Positions 40,086-50,719 of a stretch of 64,000 nt of DNA are shown here, one piece after another (positions within the stretch are counted from its first letter, which is position 1; every line of letters starts with the position of its first letter). The stretch comes from Actinoplanes sp. DH11 (GTDB lineage Bacteria; Actinomycetota; Actinomycetes; Mycobacteriales; Micromonosporaceae). Made by a program: the position numbers and the translations under genes. Under the pieces are notes generated by a model. It searched no databases, was not told the DNA's origin, and saw only the letters and a list, made by a program, of their open reading frames with translations. The DNA is taken from assembly GCF_020873875.1 (NCBI RefSeq), contig NZ_JAHWGU010000018.1, positions 62,001 to 126,000 on the forward strand, written 5' to 3'.

Positions 40086-41672
40086 TCACCGGAGCAGGGG
40101 ATCGGAGCGCCACTCCTCGCCGGGCCAGCGTCGCTGGTCGATGTCGCCGATGACGCCGGCGTAGCCGGCGATGTGGTCCGCGAACTCCGCCAGGGTGGGC
40201 AGGTCGCGGTGCGGGCCCCGCAGCGCGGTACGCAGTCGGTGCCGCAGCTGGTCCCCGGTCCACGAGGCGGTGTAACCGTGCATCGCCGAGCGGTGCCGGA
40301 CCTCGCTGGTGACCAGGGCCAGGAGCGTCCAGCAGGCGAGTTCGCCGACGACGGCCGCGTGGATGTGCCGGCCGCCGTCGTCGTCGGGGCTGTCGGCGGC
40401 GACGTGCTCGACCTGCTCGGCCAGCCCGATCACCGAGGCGGCCGGGCTCGCCTGCTCGATCAATTTCGTGAACTCGCCCGGGTTCCGGACGAGTCTGCTG
40501 CCGAGGTAGACCGAGATCGCCTCGGTGGAGCCTTCGAAGATCCGGAACAGCCGGTAGTCGCGGAAGTGCTGGCCGACGGTGTTGGTGTCCAGGAAACCGC
40601 GGGCGGCCAGCACCTGAAGGGCCGTGTCGATGGCGCTCCAGCCCAGTTCGCAGCCGAGGATCTTCGCGCAGAAATACCAGGGTTCGGGTACGTCCTCGCC
40701 CGCGTCCCGCCACGTCGCGATCCGTTCGACGAGCGTCTGCACCGCGAGAACTCCGGCCCCCGCCTCGGCCAGCACTTCCCGGATCCGGCCGTTCTCGGCA
40801 AGCGAACCGGTGGCCACCTCACGCCCTTTGGCGAACCGCTGTGCCAGTTCGAGTGACCGCATCGCCGCCCCCGCCGTCATCGCGGCGAGCACCACGCGGC
40901 CCTCCATGAACGCGGCCTTGGCCGTGCTGGCGCCGTCTCCTTCGACGCCGAGCAGGGCGGACGCGGGCACCCGCATGTCGCGGAACGTGAGGTCGTACTG
41001 CGGGACCGCGCGCAGGCCCAGGGTCAGCATCTCCGAACCCACGCCGAAACCGGGTGTGCGGCTGTCCACCAGGAAACCGGTGATGCCCCCGTGCCGGCCG
41101 TCGCGGTCGCGCAGCCGGGCGAAGACGTTCACGTACCGGGCGTCCCCGCCCAGCGAGATCCATTTCTTCGCGCCGTTGATCGTGTAGGAGCCGTCGGCGT
41201 CCATGGTGGCGCTGGTGTTCATGCCGCGCAGGTGGGAACCGATCCCCGGCTCACTTATCGCACTGGTGGTCAGGGCCTGGCCCGTTGCCAGGCGGGGGAG
41301 TACGCGGCGTTTGACCTCCTCGGTGGCCGACAGCAGGATCGGCGCGATCCCGAGGGTGTTGTGCACGGCGCAGAAGACGGCGAGGTTGGCGTCGATCGCT
41401 CCGAGCTGGGTGAACACCCGGTTCATGTCGGCGTGGGGAAGCGCTTGCCCCCCGTACCGCGCAGGGACCTGTAATCCCAGCAGGCCGACCTCGGCGAAAT
41501 CCGAGACCATCGCCGGGGGCAGCGAGCGGCGTTCGTCCAGGAGCCGGGAGTTGAGGAAGTTCTGGGCGTACTCCCGGAGGAAGGTCAGCATCCGCGCCGC
41601 CGACGATGTCGGTGGCCGATCCTCGGTCGCCGCTGCCGGAACAGCATTCTGACTGAGGGATCCGGTCTCCAT
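40086..41672 (-). CDS. Acyl-CoA dehydrogenase family flavoprotein
   Basis: A 528-residue ACAD-fold protein, about 140 residues longer than classic family members. The N-terminal helical domain has VGLLGLQVPARYGGQALP. The middle beta domain has TSAISEPGIGSHLRG and YTINGAKKWISLGG. The C-terminal helical domain has AAMTAGAAMRSLELAQRFAKGRE and the RIFEGSTEAISVYLGSRLVRN end block. The extra 90 residues at the C-terminus are helical. Start 41672 sits behind GGGAG. No fatty acid genes adjoin, so substrate is open. Confidence 0.88.
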   Translation of the reverse strand: METGSLSQNAVPAAATEDRPPTSSAARMLTFLREYAQNFLNSRLLDERRSLPPAMVSDFAEVGLLGLQVPARYGGQALPHADMNRVFTQLGAIDANLAVFCAVHNTLGIAPILLSATEEVKRRVLPRLATGQALTTSAISEPGIGSHLRGMNTSATMDADGSYTINGAKKWISLGGDARYVNVFARLRDRDGRHGGITGFLVDSRTPGFGVGSEMLTLGLRAVPQYDLTFRDMRVPASALLGVEGDGASTAKAAFMEGRVVLAAMTAGAAMRSLELAQRFAKGREVATGSLAENGRIREVLAEAGAGVLAVQTLVERIATWRDAGEDVPEPWYFCAKILGCELGWSAIDTALQVLAARGFLDTNTVGQHFRDYRLFRIFEGSTEAISVYLGSRLVRNPGEFTKLIEQASPAASVIGLAEQVEHVAADSPDDDGGRHIHAAVVGELACWTLLALVTSEVRHRSAMHGYTASWTGDQLRHRLRTALRGPHRDLPTLAEFADHIAGYAGVIGDIDQRRWPGEEWRSDPLLR

Positions 41673-41825
41673 GGCTGGCTCCCTACGCGGCCCGTGCGCG
41701 CGGCCGGCGCACCGGTCGCGAGGCCCCTTCGGCAGACTTCCCTTCGTACCCGACCGAACCTTACAGCGGAAGCAATCGTTCCTCAACGGGGTCACCTGAC
41801 TACCCGGAGTGATTCCCTGGCGCTC

Positions 41826-42371
41826 TCAGCTCCCCTCCCGGGCATGGATCTGCGCGACCAGTTCCGCGGCCAGCGTCTTGATGGTGTCCAGCCCCGGCCG
41901 GCCCCACGGGCGCGGTTCGATGTCGACAACGCAGACCGTGCCGAGCGCGACGCCGGTCCGGTCGATCAGCGGGGCGCCGAGGTACGAGCGGATGCCGATC
42001 TCGTCCACCACCGGGTTGCCGGCGAACCGCGGATAGTCGCAGACGTCGTCGAGAACCAGGGCCTTGCGGCGGACGACGACGTGCGGGCAGTACCCGTGCT
42101 CGCGCGTGAACGTGCGGCCGCCCAGGGCGTGCCGGAGAGCCTCCGGGACGGTGGCGCCGGTGTGCAGGCCGCCGAGGTACTGGCGATCGTCGTGGATGAA
42201 GTTCACCATCGCCAGCGGCGCCTTCGTGATCTCCCCGATCCGGCGCGCGAACTCGTCGAGCCGCGGATCGGGCCCGTCGCCCAGGCCGAGTTCGCGCAGC
42301 CGGCGCATCCGATCAGGCACTTCCGTGTCGACCGGCGTGAGTCGATGGTGTCCGGACAGGTCGTAGATCAT
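41826..42371 (-). CDS. Single-domain GAF protein
   Basis: 181 residues, almost entirely one GAF domain: LDEFARRIGEITKAPLAMVNFIHDDRQYLGGLHT, then GYCPHVVVRRKALVLDDV, then GIRSYLGAPLIDRTGVALGTVCVVD. Such stand-alone GAF proteins bind small molecules or act as redox or light sensors; an HDDRQYL stretch replaces typical cyclic-nucleotide residues. It lies 77 bp downstream of cvnD on the same strand, so it could serve the conservon. Start 42371 follows CGGAGC. Confidence 0.85.
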   Translation of the reverse strand: MIYDLSGHHRLTPVDTEVPDRMRRLRELGLGDGPDPRLDEFARRIGEITKAPLAMVNFIHDDRQYLGGLHTGATVPEALRHALGGRTFTREHGYCPHVVVRRKALVLDDVCDYPRFAGNPVVDEIGIRSYLGAPLIDRTGVALGTVCVVDIEPRPWGRPGLDTIKTLAAELVAQIHAREGS

Positions 42372-42448
42372 GCCGGTGCTCCGTTCGGTCGTCGTCGTGC
42401 TCCGGAGGGGATCGTGCTGCAGAGGGGATCGTGCTCCGGAGGGGCGGA

Positions 42449-43024
42449 TCATCGTTGTGCGCGAGAGATGAGGAGGTGTCGCATCAGGCTGATGAGCACG
42501 CCGGTGGCGGATCGCTGATCACGCGCGTCGCAGAGCACTATCGGGACGTCCGGCTTCAGGTCGAGAGCATCACGCAGGTCGTCCGTCCGGTAGCGGCAGG
42601 TGCTGTCGAACTCGTTGACCGCGATTAGGAACCCGATGCCCCGGGACTCGAAGAAGTCGACGGCCGGGAAGCAGTCCTCCAGCCGGCGCGTGTCGGCCAG
42701 CACCACGGCGCCCATCGCGCCGTTGGACAGCTCGTCCCACATGAACCAGAAGCGCTCCTGCCCGGGGGTCCCGAACAGGTAGAGCACGTGCTGCCGGCCG
42801 ATGGTGATCCGGCCGAAGTCCATCGCCACCGTGGTCGTCGACTTGCGTTCGACGCCGGTCAGCCGGTCCGTGCCGACGCTTGCCGTGGTGAGCAGTTCCT
42901 CGGTGTGCAGCGGCTCGATCTCGCTCACCGCACCGACGAAGGTCGTCTTTCCGACGCCGAAACCGCCCGCTATCAGCAGTTTGAGCGCGGCCGGGAACCC
43001 GTCAGAGTCGTCGTTCAAGAGCAT
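42449..43024 (-). CDS. cvnD: Conservon GTPase-like protein CvnD
   Basis: A 191-residue ATP/GTP-binding protein of the MglA/Roc-COR-like conservon family. P-loop GGFGVGKTT near residue 20, switch region with FGTPGQERFWFMWDEL near 88, and NEFD as the base-recognition motif near 140. It overlaps cvnC by 23 bp and completes the cvnABCD order. In Streptomyces these proteins form a membrane-associated complex resembling eukaryotic G-protein signalling, affecting development and antibiotic production. Confidence 0.92.
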   Translation of the reverse strand: MLLNDDSDGFPAALKLLIAGGFGVGKTTFVGAVSEIEPLHTEELLTTASVGTDRLTGVERKSTTTVAMDFGRITIGRQHVLYLFGTPGQERFWFMWDELSNGAMGAVVLADTRRLEDCFPAVDFFESRGIGFLIAVNEFDSTCRYRTDDLRDALDLKPDVPIVLCDARDQRSATGVLISLMRHLLISRAQR

Positions 43025-43379
43025 TGAGGATCGTCTCCAGTACCGCCGGATTCGAGGTTTCGGCCATCGGGTCGGGTGCGCGGGCGTCCACCACGCCCCA
43101 GTCCACGAGGTCGGAGAGCAGGATCTTGGCGACCACCGCCGGCAGCCTCAGCCGCGCGGCGACCTCGGCGACCGTGGTGACGGTGCCGCAGAGCCCGAGC
43201 GCCTGGGCGTGCTCGGGTCCGAGCGGGCCGGGCGGGCGGCGGCCGGTCGCGATCACCATCGACAGCAGCTCCATCCGGAGGGTCGGCTCGGTGCGGCCGT
43301 TGCTCACCGTGTACGGCCGGATCAGCCGTCCCGCGGCGTCGTCGAACCATTGGTCCTCGTCGGTGCTGAGCACGTTCAC
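43002..43379 (-). CDS. cvnC: Conservon DUF742 protein CvnC
   Basis: A 125-residue DUF742 protein with a winged-helix pattern: RLIRPYTVSNGRTEP at the N-terminus, TVAEVAARLRLPAVVAKILLSDLVDWGVV in the middle (helix-turn-helix-like, about 68-97), and PAVLETILNALERRL at the end. Overlaps cvnB at its start and cvnD at its end. Role: partner in the Cvn complex. Confidence 0.92.
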   Translation of the reverse strand: MNVLSTDEDQWFDDAAGRLIRPYTVSNGRTEPTLRMELLSMVIATGRRPPGPLGPEHAQALGLCGTVTTVAEVAARLRLPAVVAKILLSDLVDWGVVDARAPDPMAETSNPAVLETILNALERRL

Positions 43380-43810
43380 CGTCCGTGCACGCCCAAGGAC
43401 TCGGTCTCGTGCCGGGCCGGCGTCGCCAGGTACGGCCGGACGCTCTTGACCATCTGCGCCATCTCGTAGCCGAGGACCCCCGGGTCGGCGGCCTTGCCCG
43501 CGATGACCGCCAGCACCGCCCCGGATCCGGCCGCCGAGACGAACAGCAGTGCCTCGTCGAGTTCGGCCACCACCTGCCGGACCCCGTCGCTGCCGCCGAA
43601 ACGGGTGCCGGCGCTGCGGGCCAGCGAGAACAGTCCGGACGCGACAGCGGCCAGATGGTCCGCGCCGTCGTCGTCGAGACCGTGGGCGGCCTTGCGCAGC
43701 CCGTCGGACGACAGGAGCAGAGCGCTCGTCGTGCCGGGCACGCGGTCGATCAGGCCGGACAACAACCAGACAAGATCCTGAGACGTACGGGTGAGTTCGG
43801 TGCTTGACAT
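43376..43810 (-). CDS. cvnB: Conservon roadblock/LC7 protein CvnB
   Basis: A 144-residue roadblock/LC7-domain protein, thought to act as a GTPase-activating or scaffold partner of CvnD. DLVWLLSGLIDRVPGTTSALLLSSDGL and ALLFVSAAGSGAVLAVIA are family features. The ATG at 43810 (MSSTEL) behind AGGAAGG is preferred; a start at 43849 would overlap cvnA by 8 bases. Translationally coupled to cvnC. Confidence 0.9.
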   Translation of the reverse strand: MSSTELTRTSQDLVWLLSGLIDRVPGTTSALLLSSDGLRKAAHGLDDDGADHLAAVASGLFSLARSAGTRFGGSDGVRQVVAELDEALLFVSAAGSGAVLAVIAGKAADPGVLGYEMAQMVKSVRPYLATPARHETESLGVHGR

Positions 43811-43841
43811 GCGAGCCGGGCCTTCCTGGTTGCGGAGCGGA

Positions 43842-45299
43842 TCAGCCATGACGTCCGGTGCCCGCCTCGCCCTGGGAGATGCCGTTCATGAACGACGCCA
43901 TCAGGCCCGGGTCGTGCTCCGGGGCCGGTTCGGTGGCCGCGCGGGGCGGACCGAGCTGCAGTTGCGGGGCCATGTGGGTCTGGCTGCGGCGGCGCGGGAG
44001 CGGGGGCCGCGCCGGCGTGTGTGCCGGCGCCGGTTCGGTGCCGGGCGCGGCGGCGATCTGCCGGGACGGGGCACGGGCCGGAGTCGTCGTGGGGGCCGGG
44101 CGCGGCGACGGCACCGGGGCCGGTGCCAGGAGGACCGGCTGGACGATCGGCCGGACCGCCTGCGGGACGATCTCGGTGGTGTCCTCGGCCACGGGCAGCG
44201 GCGGTTCCGACACCGTGAACCGATGGTGCGACGGCACGCGCTTCTGCAGCGGAAGCCGTTCCGGGAAGCTCCGCGGCTCCGGCGACACGGTCAGGCTCCG
44301 CGGCCGGGACGGCTCCGGAGCGGCCTCGGCCACCGAGCCGACCAGGAGCCGCGGCAGGATGATCACGGCCTGGATGCCGCCGTAGATGTTGGGTTGCAGC
44401 TGGACGACGATCCCGTGCTGCCGGGCGATCACCGAGACCACGTAGAGCCCGATCCGGCCGTCCCGCAGCAGCTCGTCCAGGTCGGTGCTCTCGGAGTCGG
44501 CCAGCAGGCGGTTGACCCGGTCCAGGTCGGCGCGCTGCATGCCCAGCCCGCGGTCCTCGACCTCGACCGCCACCCCGGACGTGACCTGCTGGACGCGGAG
44601 CAGGACCTGGGTGTGCGGCGGCGCGAACATCGTCGCGTTCTCGATCAGCTCGGCGATCAGATGGATCACGCTGGCGACGGCGTGCCCGGGCAGTGTGCCC
44701 TCGATGGGCGGCACGAGCTTGACCCGCGAATAGTGCTCGACCTCGGCGATCGCGGAACGCAGCACCTCGGTCAGCGGCACCGGGCGGCTCCACTGGCGGC
44801 GCGACACCGAACCGCCCAGCACCGCGAGGTTCTCCGCGTGCCGCCGGATCCGGGTCGCCAGGTGGTCGACCTGGAAGAGACCTTTCAGCAGGTCGGGGTC
44901 CTCGACCTCGTTCTCCAGCCCGTCGAGGAGCTGGATCTCCCGGTGCACCAGCGACTGGAGCCGCCGGGACAGGTTGACGAAGATCTCGAGGTGCCGGTCG
45001 CCGGTGGGTGCCGCCGGCTCCCGGGCGGTGTCCGTCCGCGCCGGGGCCTGGTCCGTCCGCGCGGTTGCCTGCCGGAGCTGCTCGGTGAGCCGGGCCACCT
45101 CGGAGCGCGCCGCGGCCAGCTCCGATCGGGTCCCGGCGAGCGTGGACTCCGTCTCGCCGGCCGGGGCGGCCGGCGCCTCGACGGAGCGGGAGGCTCGCGT
45201 CCGGCTGGACCGGGTGGCGCGGTGTCGGACCGCCACGACGGCGAGAGCGGCCGCGACGAGCGCCGCGAATGCGGCGAGCAGATAAGCGGTTTCGGGCAT
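43842..45299 (-). CDS. cvnA: Conservon sensor histidine-kinase-like protein CvnA
   Basis: A 485-residue membrane sensor of the conservon. One hydrophobic N-terminal helix (AYLLAAFAALVAAALAVVAV), then a coiled coil and a nitrate-sensor-kinase-like dimerisation segment (LSRRLQSLVHREIQLLDGLE). The ATPase domain has LIAELIENATMFAPPHT (N-box), VEDRGLGM and GLYVVSVIARQHG (G-boxes). The phospho-acceptor His is not obvious. The last 150 residues are Pro/Ala/Arg-rich and disordered. The ATG at 45299 lies 5 nt after AAGGA; an ATG two codons upstream is also possible. Confidence 0.9.
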   Translation of the reverse strand: MPETAYLLAAFAALVAAALAVVAVRHRATRSSRTRASRSVEAPAAPAGETESTLAGTRSELAAARSEVARLTEQLRQATARTDQAPARTDTAREPAAPTGDRHLEIFVNLSRRLQSLVHREIQLLDGLENEVEDPDLLKGLFQVDHLATRIRRHAENLAVLGGSVSRRQWSRPVPLTEVLRSAIAEVEHYSRVKLVPPIEGTLPGHAVASVIHLIAELIENATMFAPPHTQVLLRVQQVTSGVAVEVEDRGLGMQRADLDRVNRLLADSESTDLDELLRDGRIGLYVVSVIARQHGIVVQLQPNIYGGIQAVIILPRLLVGSVAEAAPEPSRPRSLTVSPEPRSFPERLPLQKRVPSHHRFTVSEPPLPVAEDTTEIVPQAVRPIVQPVLLAPAPVPSPRPAPTTTPARAPSRQIAAAPGTEPAPAHTPARPPLPRRRSQTHMAPQLQLGPPRAATEPAPEHDPGLMASFMNGISQGEAGTGRHG

Positions 45300-45597
45300 G
45301 AGCATCCTTGGTCTTGGTGATGCGGCAATGTCCCGGGGGAGAGGGATTTTTCACTCTAGTGAGCGGGGTATGCGCCGCCAAGGTGTGACATCCGGCCCGA
45401 TATCAATGTGATGAAGTGGTCAACCTCGATGCTGATCCAGGTCATCTGAACGGGTGATGGAACGGGTGACAAGTGAACTCCGTGAGGGTTATGGTCCCGC
45501 CTGGCCGCACCCTGGTCACACCCCGGAATCCACCGGCACACCGTGCGTCGCGCGCCGCCTTTCGCCCCCGCGCGGCGGTGTTGAGCTGCCGGCGACG

Positions 45598-45676
45598 TTG
45601 TTGATCTGCCAGCGATACGAAATCGCGGTGATCAAGGCGTTCATACCGCGATTTCGCATCGCCAGCAGATCAACAA
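45598..45676. repeat. Large inverted repeat, 32-bp arms (MITE/REP-like)
   Basis: Arm 45598-45629 and arm 45645-45676 are reverse complements at 29 of 32 positions, starting TTGTTGATCTGC and ending ATCGCGGT before a 15-bp loop. A degenerate third copy of the arm end, GTTGAGCTGCCGGCGACG, precedes it at about 45580-45597. It is AT-richer than its surroundings. It is too long and imperfect for a simple terminator. Confidence 0.85.
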
Positions 45677-45821
45677 TTCGATACGGCGCGGGTTCTCCGG
45701 CGGTGTCTGACGACTATTTCCGCCACGACGATGTTGATTGTCCAGCCGAGAGTCCGGCCAATCGGGATCAAGGACCGCGCACGCTCGCCAACCGGCCCGA
45801 CCGATGCCATGGCCCGATGAG

Positions 45822-45860
45822 AAGACGCCCGGCTCGCGAGACGTGCGGGCCGGGCGTCTT
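45822..45860. terminator. Terminator hairpin after lon
   Basis: Perfect 12-bp arms (AAGACGCCCGGC at 45822-45833, its complement at 45849-45860) with a 15-nt loop, 18 nt beyond the lon stop. No T-run on the lon strand. Confidence 0.75.
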
Positions 45861-45877
45861 CGGTGCGGCTGCCGGGG

Positions 45878-48187
<2,310 letters not shown>

Positions 48188-48202
48188 CGGAACCTCCGAG
48201 GA

Positions 48203-48223
48203 GTTGAGTACAGGCGGCTCAAC
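48203..48223. promoter_or_regulatory. HAIR element (HspR-associated inverted repeat) before lon
   Basis: GTTGAGT-7-GCTCAAC has the 7-7-7 layout of CTTGAGT-N7-ACTCAAG. The outer bases changed symmetrically and one inner base differs. It ends 16 bp from the lon start codon. HspR control of lon is established in Streptomyces. Confidence 0.75.
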
Positions 48224-48368
48224 CATGGGGGCGGCCCGCTTCTTCCGGCGTTCACTGCCAGCGAACAACGCCCGTGCTCACGTGATCATCCGGCCCGACG
48301 CTCGCGCCGGGGACCGGGCCTGCGGGCTTGGATAAGATCTCCCGACAGTGTCGAGTACTGGAGCGTCG

Positions 48369-49259
48369 ATGACATACCCTCCGCCGCCCGGACAGCCGCC
48401 CTATCCACCGTCCCCCGGTGAACCGCTCCCGCCGCCCGTCGACCCGTATGCCTCGTCGCAGTACACCGAGCCGATCCATGTGCAGCCCGGCTACGGTCAG
48501 CCGCACTACGGCCCGCCCGGCTTCGTCCCGCCGGGGTACGCCCAGCCGACCACCCCGATGGCTCCGCCCGTGCCGGCGCCGGCCGGCAGGTCCCGGACCG
48601 CGGCGATCGCCCTGCTGTCGGTGGCGATCGCGCTCGTCGTCCTGGTCGGCGGTGGCGTCGTGTTCTACCTGGTCGGCACGAAGTTCGCCGAGGACCCGAA
48701 CAGGGACACGAACGGGGTGACCGCGCAGGGCAGTGCGAGCCCCGGTGCCGCCCCGAGTGTCGCTCCGAGTGCCGCCCCGAGCGTGCCGGGACCGGCCCCG
48801 CAGGACGTGATCAGCATCAAGGAACCGGACACGCTGAACGGCAAATCCAAGATCGAGACGGCGGAAGCGGCCTCGCTCACCACGGACCTGGAGAAGGAAC
48901 TGGAGGGTTACCCGGGTGCGGCGAACGCGTTCGGGGCGGTCTACGGCTCGCCGGGGGACAAGAAGCTGGTCGCCGCCCTCGCGGCCGAGGTCGACATCGA
49001 CGACCCGCAGCTGATGCTGGACACGATGTTCCAGTCGTTCAGCGGGGAGAGTCAGCTCGCCGGGGTGGCACCCGCCAGCACCGGTACCCTCGGCGGCGTG
49101 GCACAGTGCGGCAGCGCCGTCGTCGGCAAGGAGGACATGGCGATCTGCGGCTGGGCCGACGAGGGCAGCGTCGGCATGTTCCTGTTCCTCTACGAGACCG
49201 CGGTCGATGTGAAGGGCGACTTCCCCGGCATGCGGGCGGAGATCGAGACGAAGGACTGA
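48369..49259 (+). CDS. Proline-rich single-pass membrane protein
   Basis: 296 residues. A Pro/Tyr/Gly-rich cytoplasmic N-terminus (1-65, with PPYPP, QPGYGQPHYGPPGF) leads to one helix (AAIALLSVAIALVVLVGGGVVFYLVG, about 77-103). After an Ala/Ser/Pro linker the extracellular domain (about 140-296) has one pair of Cys (AQCGSAVV, AICGWADE) that could form a disulphide. The layout is common in actinobacteria and has no assigned function. Start ATG 48369 behind TGGAG. Divergent from lon. Confidence 0.75.
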   Translation: MTYPPPPGQPPYPPSPGEPLPPPVDPYASSQYTEPIHVQPGYGQPHYGPPGFVPPGYAQPTTPMAPPVPAPAGRSRTAAIALLSVAIALVVLVGGGVVFYLVGTKFAEDPNRDTNGVTAQGSASPGAAPSVAPSAAPSVPGPAPQDVISIKEPDTLNGKSKIETAEAASLTTDLEKELEGYPGAANAFGAVYGSPGDKKLVAALAAEVDIDDPQLMLDTMFQSFSGESQLAGVAPASTGTLGGVAQCGSAVVGKEDMAICGWADEGSVGMFLFLYETAVDVKGDFPGMRAEIETKD

Positions 49260-49379
49260 CCCCGGGGGTACGCGGGACCGGCGCGGGCGGCTTTCCGTCA
49301 GAGCCTTGCTGTTTCATCGGCGAGCCTCAATGCTTGGGCGGTCGTGAACCGATACCCGATCCGGCCCACGGGGGACCCC

Positions 49380-50645
49380 ATGGCACATCGTGTTCGTTTC
49401 CGCGGACTGCTCGGCGCGGCACTCGCGGCCGTGCTCGTCCTCACTCCGGCACCCCCGGCGGCAGCGGCCCCGGCGCCCGCGGCCAATCCCGTCCTCGTCT
49501 GGAACGTGCACGCGCAGACGGCCGTGTTCGAGGTCGGCCGGCAGTCGCCGACCGCGGGCGCCCGCAGCTTCGCCATGGTGCAGGGCGCCGTGTACGACGC
49601 GGTCAACGCGATCGCCGGTACCCCGTACGAGCCCTATCTGATCGCGCCGGCGGCCCGTCGCGGCGATTCGACGCCGGCGGCCGTGGCAACCGCGGCGCAC
49701 GACGTACTCCTCTCGCTCTTCCCGGCGCAGGCCGACGCGCTGCAGGCGCAGTACCAGGCGGCGCTCGCCCCGATCGCCGAGGGCCGGGCGAAGCGCGGCG
49801 GGATCCGCGCCGGTGCCGAGGCCGCCGCCGCGATGATCGCGGACCGCCGCGACGACGGCGCGTTCGCCGCCGCGAACTGGCCGGTCGGCACCGCCCCCGG
49901 CGAGTACCGCCTCACCCCGCCCGGATTCGTGCAGGCCGGCGCCTGGTACGCGTTCCTGCGCCCGTTCGCCGTCGACGACGCCAGCGCCTACCGGGTGGCG
50001 GGGCCGCCCGCACTGACCAGCGCCGCCTACGCGCGCCAGCTCAACGAGGTGAAATCGGTCGGCCCGCTGACCAGCACGACCCGCACGCAGGACCAGACCG
50101 AGTCGGCGATCTGGTGGGACGACTACCGCCAGGTGGAGTGGTCCATCAAGCGTGACCTGGCCGCCGACCACCGGCTCAGCCCGTTGCGGACCGCCCGCAT
50201 GCTGGCGATGGTGGACGTCGCCACCGCCGACACGATGATCTCCTGCTACCAGCAGAAGCGGCACTGGAGCTTCTGGCGGCCGGTGACGGCGATCCCGCTC
50301 GCCGGTGACGACGGCAACCCGGCGACCGCCGCCGACCCGGCGTGGACGCCGCTGCGCGTGACCGCGCCGTCGCCCGAATGGCCCTCCGGCCACGCCTGCT
50401 ACACCGGTGCGGTCATGACCGCGCTGCGGGCGTTCTTCGGCCGCGACGACCTGTCCTTCAGCGCGTACAGCGCCGATTCCGGCACCACGCGAGACTTCCG
50501 CAGTCTGTCCGCGGCCCGCGCCGAACTCATCGAGGCACGGATCTGGGGCGGGGTGCACTATCGCGGCGCGACCGTGCAGGGCGACCGGCTCGGCACCGCG
50601 GTCACCCGCGCGGTCCTGGCCCGCGAGTTCGGCCGGCAGCATTGA
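49380..50645 (+). CDS. Secreted vanadium-haloperoxidase-like / PAP2 phosphatase
   Basis: 421 residues with a signal peptide (LLGAALAAVLVLTPAPPAAAAP). The C-terminal PAP2/vanadium-chloroperoxidase fold has QKRHWSFWRPVTAI near 300, the SPEWPSGHACYTGAV phosphate/vanadate loop near 342, and IWGGVHYRGATVQG near 400, whose His would bind vanadate or take up phosphate. The SR of the canonical SRxxxxxH is AR here. Could be a haloperoxidase or an acid phosphatase; these cannot be told apart by eye. ATG at 49380 behind a GGGGGA site. Confidence 0.85.
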   Translation: MAHRVRFRGLLGAALAAVLVLTPAPPAAAAPAPAANPVLVWNVHAQTAVFEVGRQSPTAGARSFAMVQGAVYDAVNAIAGTPYEPYLIAPAARRGDSTPAAVATAAHDVLLSLFPAQADALQAQYQAALAPIAEGRAKRGGIRAGAEAAAAMIADRRDDGAFAAANWPVGTAPGEYRLTPPGFVQAGAWYAFLRPFAVDDASAYRVAGPPALTSAAYARQLNEVKSVGPLTSTTRTQDQTESAIWWDDYRQVEWSIKRDLAADHRLSPLRTARMLAMVDVATADTMISCYQQKRHWSFWRPVTAIPLAGDDGNPATAADPAWTPLRVTAPSPEWPSGHACYTGAVMTALRAFFGRDDLSFSAYSADSGTTRDFRSLSAARAELIEARIWGGVHYRGATVQGDRLGTAVTRAVLAREFGRQH

Positions 50646-50719
50646 CCCTCAGCTGTCGGGGCGGCTTCCGTCAATGGGCTGCCCCGGCCGGCCTCTGGGC
50701 TGTCCCGGCCGACCTCGTG

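Larger units (their letters stand above)
45300..45877. other. Long non-coding region upstream of the conservon
   Basis: About 580 bp with no supported gene. It contains the conservon promoter (AT-richer near 45345-45470), a large inverted repeat at 45598-45676, a partial copy of its arm near 45580-45597, and a terminator-like hairpin at 45822-45860. Short open frames here lack ribosome sites and typical codon use. Confidence 0.6.

Noticed and set aside
45598..45676. Inverted repeat considered as a simple terminator
   Set aside because: It is more than 200 bp from any stop codon, lacks a T-run, and a separate hairpin at 45822-45860 fits lon termination.
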